A stretch of DNA of 64,000 nucleotides from Saccharospirillaceae bacterium (GTDB taxonomy: Bacteria; Pseudomonadota; Gammaproteobacteria; Pseudomonadales; Oceanobacteraceae), in the NCBI GenBank assembly GCA_022448365.1, contig JAKVCS010000005.1:248001-312000 (forward strand), read 5' to 3'. This document shows positions 33,397 to 42,085 of this stretch, one piece after another; within the stretch, counting starts at the first letter, position 1; the number at the start of each line of letters is the position of its first letter. The translations under genes were made by a program, and so were the position numbers. Below the pieces are notes generated by a model that was not told where the DNA came from, did no database searches, and was given only the letters and a program-made list of their open reading frames with translations.

Positions 33397-34754
33397 AGGT
33401 TTTTGAAAAACACTTTGGAATTACGTTGCAGATTGTAAGCCTGCTGCTTTTCCTGAGGTAATTCGCTGACATCGCCTGCAACAAAACCTTGCTCAACAAA
33501 CCAATGAGCCGTGCGTGTGGTTAACACAAACAGCTGCTGATAATGACGCCGTCTGGCTTGTTGCTCAATTTGTTCCAGCAGACGCTGGCCACGATTGCCG
33601 CCACGATAATCATTGTGTACAGCCACACAAGCCAGTTCCGCCTGTTTGTCGGAGTACGGATACAGTGCAGCGCAAGCTGTGATTAAACCGTCGCGTTCAA
33701 TCACATAAAAACGCTGAATTTCGGTTTCCAGTAATTCACGCGACCGACGCACCAGTACGCCCTGATCTTCTAGTGGTTTTAATAACTGCAGAATACCGGC
33801 AACGTCATCGATATTGGCTGCCCGTAATTGATCGTAAGCTTCCTGACTGATTAGGGTACCGTCACCCTCGCGGGTAAATAATTCCTGCAATAAGGCGCCA
33901 TCTTCAGCGTAACTTAACAATTGCGCTCGAGGCACACCTTGCTTTACGGCGTTTAAGGCAGCTTCAGCATGCGCCAGCGCGTCGCTTTCCAGCTCGGGCA
34001 ATAATTCCTGTAACTGGGTGCTGGTTAGCTGGCGAATGATATTGTTGCGGGTATCGGTCAGACCGGCGTCTTTCCCCAGAATGAGTAATTTATCGGCACG
34101 CAGTGCAATGGCTGCTTGTTGGGCAACGTCCTCCACCGTCAGGTTAAACATTTCCCCACTGGGGGAATAACCGGCGCAAGATAGCAATACAATATTCCGC
34201 TGTTGCAGCAATTCACTGATGGCCTGGTGTTCCACCCGTCGCACTTCTCCGGTGTGCTGAAAATCGATACCGTCGATCACCCCTTTGGGTTTTGCTGTGA
34301 CAAAATTACCGCTGATAACGCGAATCCGCGCGCCATGCATTGGCGAGCCGGGAACACCCACCGACAGCAGAGATTCGATATCCGACTTCACCATACCAAT
34401 AGCCGCTTTGACCGCATTCAGGGCGGCGCTATCGGTAATGCGAAAACCATTGTGGAAGTCACTTTTAATCGACAGGGTTTTTAATACCGCATCAATTTGC
34501 GGGCGGGCTCCGTGCACCAGAACCAGTTGCACGCCGAGGCTGTTAAGCAGGGCGATATCCTGAATCACATTATTAAAGTTATCGTGGGCGATGGCATCAC
34601 CCTCAAACATAATGACGAAGGTTTTACCGCGGTGCGCATTGATATACGGCGACGAATGGCGGAACCATTTGACGTAGTCGTTATTCTTCATTGGTGAAGT
34701 ATCTAATGGCGTGTGGTTGTTACCACTTTGCTGCGGCTTGGTTTCGTCGTTCAT
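33393..34754 (-). CDS. argA: N-acetylglutamate synthase ArgA
   Basis: 453 residues with an amino-acid-kinase-like domain (FVIMFEGDAIAHDNF, LVLVHGARPQID, ILLS-like SCAGYSP) and a C-terminal GNAT acetyltransferase (LACVAVHNDYRGGNRGQRLLEQIEQQA). This is the classical two-domain ArgA, with the kinase-like domain binding arginine for feedback. The N-terminal 21 residues may be an over-extension; M22 at 34691 is an alternative start. It makes N-acetylglutamate, the first step to arginine, and lies after argE. Confidence 0.93.
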   Translation of the reverse strand: MNDETKPQQSGNNHTPLDTSPMKNNDYVKWFRHSSPYINAHRGKTFVIMFEGDAIAHDNFNNVIQDIALLNSLGVQLVLVHGARPQIDAVLKTLSIKSDFHNGFRITDSAALNAVKAAIGMVKSDIESLLSVGVPGSPMHGARIRVISGNFVTAKPKGVIDGIDFQHTGEVRRVEHQAISELLQQRNIVLLSCAGYSPSGEMFNLTVEDVAQQAAIALRADKLLILGKDAGLTDTRNNIIRQLTSTQLQELLPELESDALAHAEAALNAVKQGVPRAQLLSYAEDGALLQELFTREGDGTLISQEAYDQLRAANIDDVAGILQLLKPLEDQGVLVRRSRELLETEIQRFYVIERDGLITACAALYPYSDKQAELACVAVHNDYRGGNRGQRLLEQIEQQARRRHYQQLFVLTTRTAHWFVEQGFVAGDVSELPQEKQQAYNLQRNSKVFFKNL

Positions 34755-34841
34755 GATGCTGATTCGGTTACGTTTCCTGATTAATCGCTGCGGTTTTTAG
34801 TAGTCAATAATGTGCTGGCGCTAAGTTTAACACCGCTGCCG

Positions 34842-36023
34842 TTATTGCAGGCAGAACTCTTTAATTAACTGGCTGATTAAATCCACGCAAGGCTGAATCT
34901 GGTCGTGGGCCAGGTACTCATCCACCTGATGAGCCTGATCAATGTTGCCCGGTCCCAGTACCAGAGTCTCGATCCCCAGTTCCTGCAGGAAAGGCGCTTC
35001 TGTGGCAAACGCCACCGCTTCACTTTTGGCCGAAGTTAAACGCTCGCAGGCTTGAACAATGGCGCTGGATTCTGCCGTTTCAAACGGATTAACGCCGGGA
35101 AACAGCGGTTCAACCTCCAGCTCCACTTCATGCGCCTGCGCCACCGGAGTCAGTCGGGTGCGGATTTCTTCACGCAGATCGTCATTGCTCATACCCGGTA
35201 GGGCACGCAGATCGAATGCCAGCTCGCAGCTGCCACAGATACGATTGGGATTGTCACCACCGTGAATACAACCGAGATTCATGGTTGGGCTCTGTACGGC
35301 AAAATGGGCATTCTGAAAATTCGCAGCCAGGTCTTTGCGGATGGTCATTAACTCACCCATAACCGAATGCATCGCGTCCATCGCACTGATGCCCAGCGCC
35401 GGATTTGATGAATGTCCGGCACGCCCGGTAATCCGCACGTTTTCCATCATGATGCCTTTGTGCATGCGGATGGGCCTCAGGCTAGTGGGCTCACCGACCA
35501 CGGCGTAACGTTTTTTGTTGTCACTTTTAAGTGCATTCTGTTGCGTTAATGCTCGCGCACCGGACATCGAACTTTCCTCATCCGCGGTCGCCAGAACAAT
35601 TAACGGCTGCTTAAACTCGGCGCCGCGAAATTGTTCCACCGCATCCAGCACCAGAGCGAAAAAGCCTTTCATATCGCAGGTGCCCAAACCGTAAAAACGA
35701 TTGTCGCGTTCGGTTAAGGTAAAAGGGTCGGACTGCCACTTTTCCGGATTGCAGGGCACGGTGTCGGTATGACCACTTAATACTAAGCCGCCGCCCTGGC
35801 CGTTATCTTCGCCGAGGGTGGCCACCAGATTGGCTTTGCCGGGATGGTTCTCCAGCGGAAGAATCTGTACCCGAAAATCCAGTTCTTCCAGCCAGGTCGC
35901 CAGGCTGTTGATCACCGCCATATTGCTCTGATCGTATTCCGGTAACACCGAACTGATGCTGTTATGGCCGATCAGGGTACTGAATTTTTCTACCGTACCG
36001 GGAAGGCGGAATTGTGCTGCCAC
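34842..36023 (-). CDS. argE: Acetylornithine deacetylase ArgE
   Basis: 393 residues, M20 metallopeptidase fold. Metal and catalytic motifs: LSGHTDTVPC, GTCDMKGFFAL, ATADEESSMSGA, VVGEPTSL and the late GPGNIDQAHQVDEYL. It releases ornithine from N-acetylornithine. It is followed 87 bp later by argA on the same strand. A structured repeat lies in its upstream region. Confidence 0.94.
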   Translation of the reverse strand: MAAQFRLPGTVEKFSTLIGHNSISSVLPEYDQSNMAVINSLATWLEELDFRVQILPLENHPGKANLVATLGEDNGQGGGLVLSGHTDTVPCNPEKWQSDPFTLTERDNRFYGLGTCDMKGFFALVLDAVEQFRGAEFKQPLIVLATADEESSMSGARALTQQNALKSDNKKRYAVVGEPTSLRPIRMHKGIMMENVRITGRAGHSSNPALGISAMDAMHSVMGELMTIRKDLAANFQNAHFAVQSPTMNLGCIHGGDNPNRICGSCELAFDLRALPGMSNDDLREEIRTRLTPVAQAHEVELEVEPLFPGVNPFETAESSAIVQACERLTSAKSEAVAFATEAPFLQELGIETLVLGPGNIDQAHQVDEYLAHDQIQPCVDLISQLIKEFCLQ

Positions 36024-36080
36024 GTATAGCTCCTTGTTATGCTGCGTTGTACACCGATTCCCGGCGTCGCCAGCGATAAA

Positions 36081-36178
36081 CAGCTATATTTTTCAGCCGC
36101 CGGATCCAAGGCACATCCCTGTGCCTGGGCTCCTTCCGCCACATCCTGTGGCTGCGTTGAAAAACATACCTGCTCACC
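36081..36178 (-). repeat. Structured dispersed repeat, copy 2
   Basis: On the minus strand the element has two clean hairpins, GCCACAGGATGTGGC and GGCACAGGGATGTGCC, and inverted ends (TATGTTTTTCA and TGAAAAATATA). It corresponds to 3469-3568 on the plus strand. It lies between the divergent argE and CYTH genes, leaving little room for their promoters. Confidence 0.8.
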
Positions 36179-36250
36179 GATGGCTTTAAGGCTTTGTAAT
36201 TTTTAAACAGTTTTCTTGCGAATCATCGCTGTGCCCTTAACAATACCGCC

Positions 36251-37690
36251 ATGACTACAGAAATCGAACTAAAACTGCGGCTTTGTCCGCAGAATCTTAA
36301 TGACCAGAATAACCCTCTGGTGACCTTCCTTAATCAGAACGCGGAAGCCGATGGCGAAAAGCAGCTGAATAATCACTATTTCGATAGCGACGATGCGGCA
36401 TTAGCCGCGGCAAAAGCAGCACTGCGTATTCGCCAGAAAGGCGATCGTTTTGAGCAGACGTTAAAAACCGCAGGCTCTTCCCAGGGCGGTATGCATCAGC
36501 GTCGTGAATGGAACTGGCCACTGACGGGCAATCAACTGGATGCTGACGTATTGGCCGATCCGGAAGTCCAGTCATTCTGGCCGAATGGTGTTGCGATCGA
36601 TCAACTGAAGCCAGTATTCAGTACGCAGTTTAATCGTCGTGCCTGGCGCTGGACGCTGGAAGTTAATGGCAAAACGACCACCGCTGAAGTGGTTATTGAT
36701 CAGGGTGACGTTCAGGCGAATGCCGACGGTGAGAGCAACACGCAACCCTTATGTGAGTTAGAGCTGGAATTGCTCGACGGCGATGTTGACGGTTTATGGG
36801 CGATGGCGCAGCAACTGAGTGAGCAGGCACCGTTGTGGCTGAGTGATATCAGCAAAGCCGAGCGTGGCTATCAATTAGCCAACATCGGTGTGCGTTGGGC
36901 AACCATTTATCCGCAGCTTAATGAACAACAATCCCTCGCTATGGCTGTACCACAGTGGCTGCAGCATCACCTGATCTTGTTTAAACGCACACTGGAAAAA
37001 ACCATCTGGGAGGAAAACTCTCAGGCCGCATTGGAATGTTGGCAGCACTGGTTGGCGTTGCGTCACCTGCCGCAGTGGTGCGGAAAAATTATTAAGCGCA
37101 AACAAACCAAAGAGTTGCGAAATGCACTCGACCAGCTGCATGCGTGTCTGGAAGGGTTGTCAGCATTAACGACCGCACAGCGTTTCTTTAATGACGCCGA
37201 AGTGCGACAGCGCTGGCTATCGCAGGCGCAGCAACTGCGTAACGATAAGGCCCTGGCTCAGGCGTTATTGCAGATCGGTCACTGGAGCTACAAGCAGCTG
37301 CCACCATTAACACAGCTGGCCGAAGCCGCAGTGAATGTCAGTGGCGAAACGCTCAGTCATTATTTCCACCGTAGCTGGAAAGAAGCGCAGCAAGCCTTTG
37401 AAGGTCCTCACGAACATTGGCATGTGAATCAATGGGCCGAACTTCAGTCTCAGGTGTCGCGTTTACAACACCTGCATGCACTGCGTCGCCAGCTGCAACA
37501 AGGTGAGGAAAATGCGCCGTATCAACGCGAGCGACGGTTACTGTCTGATATGCTTAACGGGCAATCTCTGATACAAAGTCTGATTGCACAACCCGAGCTG
37601 TTAACGGTTGAACAGACCGAACAACTGACGGATGAACTGCCTTACGAATTCTGGGGCAGATGGCTTGAGCTCAACAGCGCCTTGCGTTAA
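36251..37690 (+). CDS. CYTH domain protein, inorganic triphosphatase YgiF-like
   Basis: 479 residues. The N-terminal CYTH domain starts with the EIELKLRL (ExExK) signature, continues with LRIRQKGDRFEQTLKTAG, and has CELELELLDG as the late acidic strand. These line the tunnel that binds triphosphates with Mg2+. The C-terminal half is helical and His/Gln-rich, resembling a CHAD domain (KRTLEKTIWEEN...), as in YgiF, which hydrolyses inorganic tripolyphosphate. It stands alone before the ATPase gene. Confidence 0.87.
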   Translation: MTTEIELKLRLCPQNLNDQNNPLVTFLNQNAEADGEKQLNNHYFDSDDAALAAAKAALRIRQKGDRFEQTLKTAGSSQGGMHQRREWNWPLTGNQLDADVLADPEVQSFWPNGVAIDQLKPVFSTQFNRRAWRWTLEVNGKTTTAEVVIDQGDVQANADGESNTQPLCELELELLDGDVDGLWAMAQQLSEQAPLWLSDISKAERGYQLANIGVRWATIYPQLNEQQSLAMAVPQWLQHHLILFKRTLEKTIWEENSQAALECWQHWLALRHLPQWCGKIIKRKQTKELRNALDQLHACLEGLSALTTAQRFFNDAEVRQRWLSQAQQLRNDKALAQALLQIGHWSYKQLPPLTQLAEAAVNVSGETLSHYFHRSWKEAQQAFEGPHEHWHVNQWAELQSQVSRLQHLHALRRQLQQGEENAPYQRERRLLSDMLNGQSLIQSLIAQPELLTVEQTEQLTDELPYEFWGRWLELNSALR

Positions 37691-37726
37691 CGCTGAGTTC
37701 GGGCAATACAACGAGGAACAACAATA

Positions 37727-39493
37727 ATGATGCAGGCCCAGGCGGATCGCCACCTAACCTTAGCCACCTTGCTGGAAGAACTTCGTCGTGACGACGTGTT
37801 GTCTAAGGAGGAGCATGAGAGCGGTTTGAGCATTCGCCGTAATCAGGGCGAGGAAAGTCTGCATCCGTTGACCATGGTGGCGCGCCAGAACTTTAGCGAT
37901 GCCCGCAACGGTAAAGCGCTCACGGAAGAGGCATTGATGGAGTGGTTGGCAGCGGCGAACAACCTCGAGAGTTACAATATCGACCCACTCGAAATTGACG
38001 TCACTGCCATCACCGCACAGATGTCATACGCTTTCTCCGATCGCCATAAAATCCTGGCCGTAAAAGTCAGTAAAGAGGAAGTCGTGGTCGCCACTTCAGA
38101 ACCCTTTGTTACGGGCTGGATGGCTGATCTGGAACACACCACCCGGCGAACGGTGACCCGGGTACTGGTGGCGCCATCGGATATTGATCGCTTCCGGGTT
38201 GAGTTCTACCAGTTGGCGAACTCGGTTAACCGGGCAGGCCAGGCCCACGGTGGTATCAGCTCGGTACAGAATCTGGAAGCTATGCTGGAGTTGGGCAAAG
38301 CCCAGGCGCCGGATGCCAACGACGAACACATCGTTAATATCGTCGATTGGCTACTGCAATACGCGTTTGATCAGCGCGCCAGTGATATTCACATTGAGCC
38401 GCGCCGGGAAGTGGGACATGTGCGCTTTCGTATTGATGGTGTATTGCACAATGTCTACGAATTTCCGGCTCAGGTTTCCCAGGCCGTTGTCGCACGGATT
38501 AAATCGTTGGGGCGAATGAACATCGCGGAGAAACGCCGCCCTCAGGACAGCCGTTTAAAGACCAAAACGCCATCTGGCGAAGAAGTAGAATTGCGTTTGT
38601 CGACGCTGCCAACCGCGTTTGGCGAGAAGATGGTGATGCGTGTATTCGACCCATCGGTTTTGGTGCGCAGCTTCTCCGACCTCGGCTTCAGTAAAGAAGA
38701 TAAACGTCGCTGGGATCATATGACCAGCAACAACCACGGCATCGTGTTTGTTACCGGCCCAACCGGTTCCGGTAAAACCACCACGCTGTACACCACTCTG
38801 AAAACACTGGCGACCTCAGAGGTGAACGTATCCACCATCGAAGACCCGATCGAGATGGTGGAAGGCTCGTTTAACCAGATGCAGGTGAACCCGGCGATTG
38901 ATCTGGCGTTTGCCGATGGGGTACGGGCATTGTTGCGTCAGGACCCGGATATCATCATGGTGGGCGAGGTGCGTGATCTGGAGACTGCCGAGATTGCGGT
39001 GCAGGCGGCGTTAACCGGCCACTTGGTGTTATCGACGTTACACACCAACGATGCACCCTCTGCTTTCACCCGGTTGCAGGAACTCGGCTTGCCGCCGTAT
39101 CTGATTAAATCTTCTGTGCTGGGGGTGATGGCCCAGCGCCTGGTGCGGACGTTATGTCCGCACTGTAAAGTCGCTCATGACGTCGATGAAAAAGACTGGA
39201 AGCAGCTGACGTCTCCATGGTTAGTAAAAGCGCCCGAGAAAATTTATCGCGCTAATGGTTGTCTTGAATGTCGTGGCACCGGTTTCCTTGGCCGCATGGG
39301 CATTTACGAAGTGATGCCGATGAGCAACACGCTGGAAAGCCTGATTGATGACGCCACGGACCATGCCAAACTGCGCCAGGCCGCGATGAAAGAGGGGATG
39401 CACAGTCTGCGTTTGAGCGGGGCGCACAAAGTGGCGGCGGGGCTAACCACCATTAACGAGGTTATGCGGGTGGCTCCCTTGTCCAAAATGTAA
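37727..39493 (+). CDS. GspE/PilB family secretion or pilus ATPase (orphan)
   Basis: 588 residues. The N-terminal MshEN/T2SSE-like region is followed by the ATPase core: RASDIHIEP, Walker A GPTGSGKTTTLYT (about 343), the Asp box STIEDPIEMVEG, Walker B RQDPDIIMVGEVRD and the His box LSTLHTND. The zinc-binding CPHC / CLEC pair marks the GspE/PilB rather than PilT branch. No other type II secretion or type IV pilus gene is in the window, so it may power a system encoded elsewhere. Confidence 0.9.
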   Translation: MMQAQADRHLTLATLLEELRRDDVLSKEEHESGLSIRRNQGEESLHPLTMVARQNFSDARNGKALTEEALMEWLAAANNLESYNIDPLEIDVTAITAQMSYAFSDRHKILAVKVSKEEVVVATSEPFVTGWMADLEHTTRRTVTRVLVAPSDIDRFRVEFYQLANSVNRAGQAHGGISSVQNLEAMLELGKAQAPDANDEHIVNIVDWLLQYAFDQRASDIHIEPRREVGHVRFRIDGVLHNVYEFPAQVSQAVVARIKSLGRMNIAEKRRPQDSRLKTKTPSGEEVELRLSTLPTAFGEKMVMRVFDPSVLVRSFSDLGFSKEDKRRWDHMTSNNHGIVFVTGPTGSGKTTTLYTTLKTLATSEVNVSTIEDPIEMVEGSFNQMQVNPAIDLAFADGVRALLRQDPDIIMVGEVRDLETAEIAVQAALTGHLVLSTLHTNDAPSAFTRLQELGLPPYLIKSSVLGVMAQRLVRTLCPHCKVAHDVDEKDWKQLTSPWLVKAPEKIYRANGCLECRGTGFLGRMGIYEVMPMSNTLESLIDDATDHAKLRQAAMKEGMHSLRLSGAHKVAAGLTTINEVMRVAPLSKM

Positions 39494-39527
39494 TTGAATC
39501 AAACGACCGGTTCTGTCCAAAATGTAA
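39480..39527 (+). repeat. Direct repeat spanning the ATPase stop codon
   Basis: TGTCCAAAATGTAA occurs at 39480-39493, including the stop codon of the ATPase gene, and again unchanged at 39514-39527. A 20-base spacer separates the copies. Confidence 0.8.
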
Positions 39528-39661
39528 CGAAGGCATTCTGGAAAAGCACCTCACGGACAGAAAATGTTGCCCTCTTCATAGTTTCGTAAGGCAACAGCGA
39601 CTAAACTTAGCCGCAGTTAAAAGTATAAAGAAACAACATAACGTACAACATAAAGAGACGC

Positions 39662-40189
39662 TTGGTACTCAAGGTGGACAACACACAGGAAGAAGGGCCC
39701 GCAATACAACCGCCGGCCATTATTGATTTAGAGGCATCAGGCTTTGGCCGCGGTAGTTACCCGATCGAAGTCGGCTTCGCCTTGGAAGATCGTCAGGTAC
39801 ACAGTTTTCTGATTAAGCCCGCACCTGGCTGGACTCATTGGAGTGATGAAGCGGAAAAGATCCATGGAATCTCTCGTCAGCAGCTGGAAGAACATGGCCT
39901 GACGCCGCGTGAAATTGCGCTGAAAATGAACGAACTGCTGCGCGGTAAAACCCTGTACTCGGATGCCTGGAGTTTTGACTCATCGTGGATTGGCCGCATG
40001 TTCGATGAGGCTGAACTGGTACAGCGCTTCCGTATTGAAACGGTGAATAAACTGCTGACTCAGGAACAGATGGAAGCCTGGCATGACACGAAACAACATC
40101 TGTGGGATGAGCTGGATGTTGGCCGCCATCGCGCTGCCAACGATGTAAAAGTTCTGCAGGAGACCTTTATTCGCATTACGGCACGCTAA
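39662..40189 (+). CDS. DnaQ-like DEDDh 3'-5' exonuclease family protein
   Basis: 175 residues. Exo I: IIDLEASGFGRGSYPIEVGFAL with the Asp and Glu. Exo II region: LYSDAWSFDSSW. Exo III: HRAANDVKVLQE with the catalytic His and Asp. It is a stand-alone RNase T/DnaQ-type nuclease or related protein. The start is TTG at 39662, with AAGAGA just before it; GTG at 39674 is an alternative. It is a monocistronic gene with a hairpin after it (about 40205-40232). Confidence 0.8.
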   Translation: MVLKVDNTQEEGPAIQPPAIIDLEASGFGRGSYPIEVGFALEDRQVHSFLIKPAPGWTHWSDEAEKIHGISRQQLEEHGLTPREIALKMNELLRGKTLYSDAWSFDSSWIGRMFDEAELVQRFRIETVNKLLTQEQMEAWHDTKQHLWDELDVGRHRAANDVKVLQETFIRITAR

Positions 40190-40261
40190 CATGGCTTGTT
40201 GTTTCAGGGTAACTGCCACCTCAGTGACCCTGCACCATTTTCTTATCAGATAATAAAAACG

Positions 40262-40726
40262 ATGACTGACTCTAAACCGACTCCCGATACGCCGATCAGC
40301 GGTGGCTGCCGTTGTGGCCAATGCCGTTTTACCGTCTCTCGCGGACCCCTGTTTGCGGGCTACTGCCACTGCAATGCCTGTCGCCAGCGCTCCAGCGCGC
40401 CGTGTACCGGTTTTATGATGATGGACGAACCCAGTTTTGAACTGGTGGGCGAGACACACAGCTACCGCGAGACCGGCGGTTCTGGCGCTCCGATTGAGCA
40501 CCAGCGTTGCAGCAAATGCGGTTCTGCGATTTATACCAAACTGTATGCTCTGAAAAATATTCTGGCGGTTCCGGAAGTACTGCTCGACGATAGGCAGGTA
40601 TTCCAGCCACAGCAGCATGTCTGGGTCAGCGCTAAGCAGGACTGGTTCGAAATTAACGATGGTTTAATGCAACAACCCGGACCACCAAAACTGTCTGCAG
40701 AACTGCTGGCGAGGTTGCCGCGTTGA
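40262..40726 (+). CDS. GFA/CENP-V domain zinc protein
   Basis: About 154 residues. The GFA zinc-binding pattern is complete: GGCRCGQCRF, YCHCNACRQRSSAP and HQRCSKCGSAIYT. Members were first tied to glutathione-formaldehyde adduct formation, but most have unknown function. The ATG at 40262 starts with MTDSKPTPD; the upstream extension of the frame has no support. It is convergent with the DUF5666 gene. Confidence 0.88.
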   Translation: MTDSKPTPDTPISGGCRCGQCRFTVSRGPLFAGYCHCNACRQRSSAPCTGFMMMDEPSFELVGETHSYRETGGSGAPIEHQRCSKCGSAIYTKLYALKNILAVPEVLLDDRQVFQPQQHVWVSAKQDWFEINDGLMQQPGPPKLSAELLARLPR

Positions 40727-40756
40727 TTCCGGGTTGATTCCGGGTTGGCGCTGGAT

Positions 40757-42085
40757 TTATATCTCACTTCGGTAGTCCTCCTCCGGAAACGGCAGTTCAT
40801 CAAACTCCAGCTGATGGTCATCCTCGTACTCAAAGCCGTCGTCCAGCTCTGGAGGCTCAATGTCATCCGCGGCATCATCGTCGAGCGGGTCGCTATGGTT
40901 GTCGTCAGAGTCATAGTCTGGCTCATCGTCCCGAACGTGGTCTGAATCATGTTCGTGATGATGAGGGTCATGATCGAAGTCACGTTGTGCGTCATCAAAC
41001 CAGAACGCATCCTCGTCTTCATCAAAACCAATGCTGATGCTGTCGTCGATTTCCAACCCGTCGAAGGCTTCCGGCAGTTGCACTTCAAAACCTTCCAGAT
41101 ACAGCTCCGCATCTTCCATCGGGAACCCTTCGAGCCAGAATTCATCCGCCAGTTCCAGTAACCGGGTCAGTGGCATAGGGTGCCAGTCGTCGACGATAAA
41201 CTCGTTGTTCTCCAGTTCACCGCTGAGCGTCAGTGGTTGATCCAGTGCTGGTATATCGTCTTTAAACTGCAGCTTCTGCTCACCCAGCATAAAGCTGCCT
41301 TGAAGCGCCGAAACGGGCCCGGCAAGCAGTGCAATTTGCTCTGGCCAATCGCGTATCAGGCTGGCGCGGATCGTTTGATCCGGTGCCCGTAAGCCACTGA
41401 CTGCGAGCCATTGTCCGGCAACCAGCTGGTTTACCGCCAATGGCTGTTGATGCTGATCGAGCAGTCGTGTGCGGTTATCAACAATCACCCGTTGGCCAAG
41501 AATCTGTAACTCGGTTTTGTTGTTTGCCAGATTCTGCACCGATGTCAACGGGCCAATCACGTTATTCACCGAGTGAACTTCGATTGCCTGATAATCTTTA
41601 CCGGATTCATCGGCGAGTACAGCAACCACCTGACCTAAGCGAATATCGTCGCGCTGGCTTTGCGCGCCGTCGCGGAAGTAACGGGTATGCTGCGGCAATA
41701 GGATATGGCGATCGTTCACCCAGATGCTGCCGAAGGCGCTAACGCTGCCAACAATGGTGGCTTTGCCGGGTTGCTTTCCGCTACCACCCAGACCATTTTG
41801 TGGGGTATTGGGTTGTTGCTGATCAACCGGGCTGCCGGTACCTCCGAGGCCATTACGTGCCTGCTGACCGGTGCCACCCAAACCATTTTCCGGTTTGGCG
41901 AAGGGGGCTTTGCCGGTTCCTCCGAGACCATTATCAACAGCCGGAGTGCGGGCTATTATGCGGCCCTGATATTCGATCTTACCGCTTTTGCTGGTTTCGA
42001 CAGAGCGCCAGTGTGACTCCTGCGTTGAGCAGGCGATCAGTAAGCCACACAGCAGCCAGAGCAGTCGCTTACTGGTGCGGTTCAT
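40757..42085 (-). CDS. DUF5666-type lipoprotein with NGLGGTG repeats and acidic tail
   Basis: About 442 residues. The lipobox LLIAC (C19) makes it a lipoprotein. Four NGLGG(T/S)G repeats lie at 52-58, 67-73, 78-84 and 97-103. Repeated small beta modules of DUF5666 type follow (GSVSAFGSIWVNDRHILL, LRLGQVVAV-like, LTSVQNL, LVAGQWLAVSGL). The last hundred residues are extremely rich in Asp, Glu and His (FDHDPHHHEHDSDH), likely binding divalent cations. Start ATG 42085 overlaps the DUF6502 3' end by 17 bp. Function unknown. Confidence 0.8.
   Translation of the reverse strand: MNRTSKRLLWLLCGLLIACSTQESHWRSVETSKSGKIEYQGRIIARTPAVDNGLGGTGKAPFAKPENGLGGTGQQARNGLGGTGSPVDQQQPNTPQNGLGGSGKQPGKATIVGSVSAFGSIWVNDRHILLPQHTRYFRDGAQSQRDDIRLGQVVAVLADESGKDYQAIEVHSVNNVIGPLTSVQNLANNKTELQILGQRVIVDNRTRLLDQHQQPLAVNQLVAGQWLAVSGLRAPDQTIRASLIRDWPEQIALLAGPVSALQGSFMLGEQKLQFKDDIPALDQPLTLSGELENNEFIVDDWHPMPLTRLLELADEFWLEGFPMEDAELYLEGFEVQLPEAFDGLEIDDSISIGFDEDEDAFWFDDAQRDFDHDPHHHEHDSDHVRDDEPDYDSDDNHSDPLDDDAADDIEPPELDDGFEYEDDHQLEFDELPFPEEDYRSEI

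Noticed and set aside
40531-41145. 204-codon minus frame rich in Thr and Met
   Set aside because: It overlaps the DUF5666 gene and the GFA gene in another frame. Its odd composition comes from the acidic repeats of the real gene.
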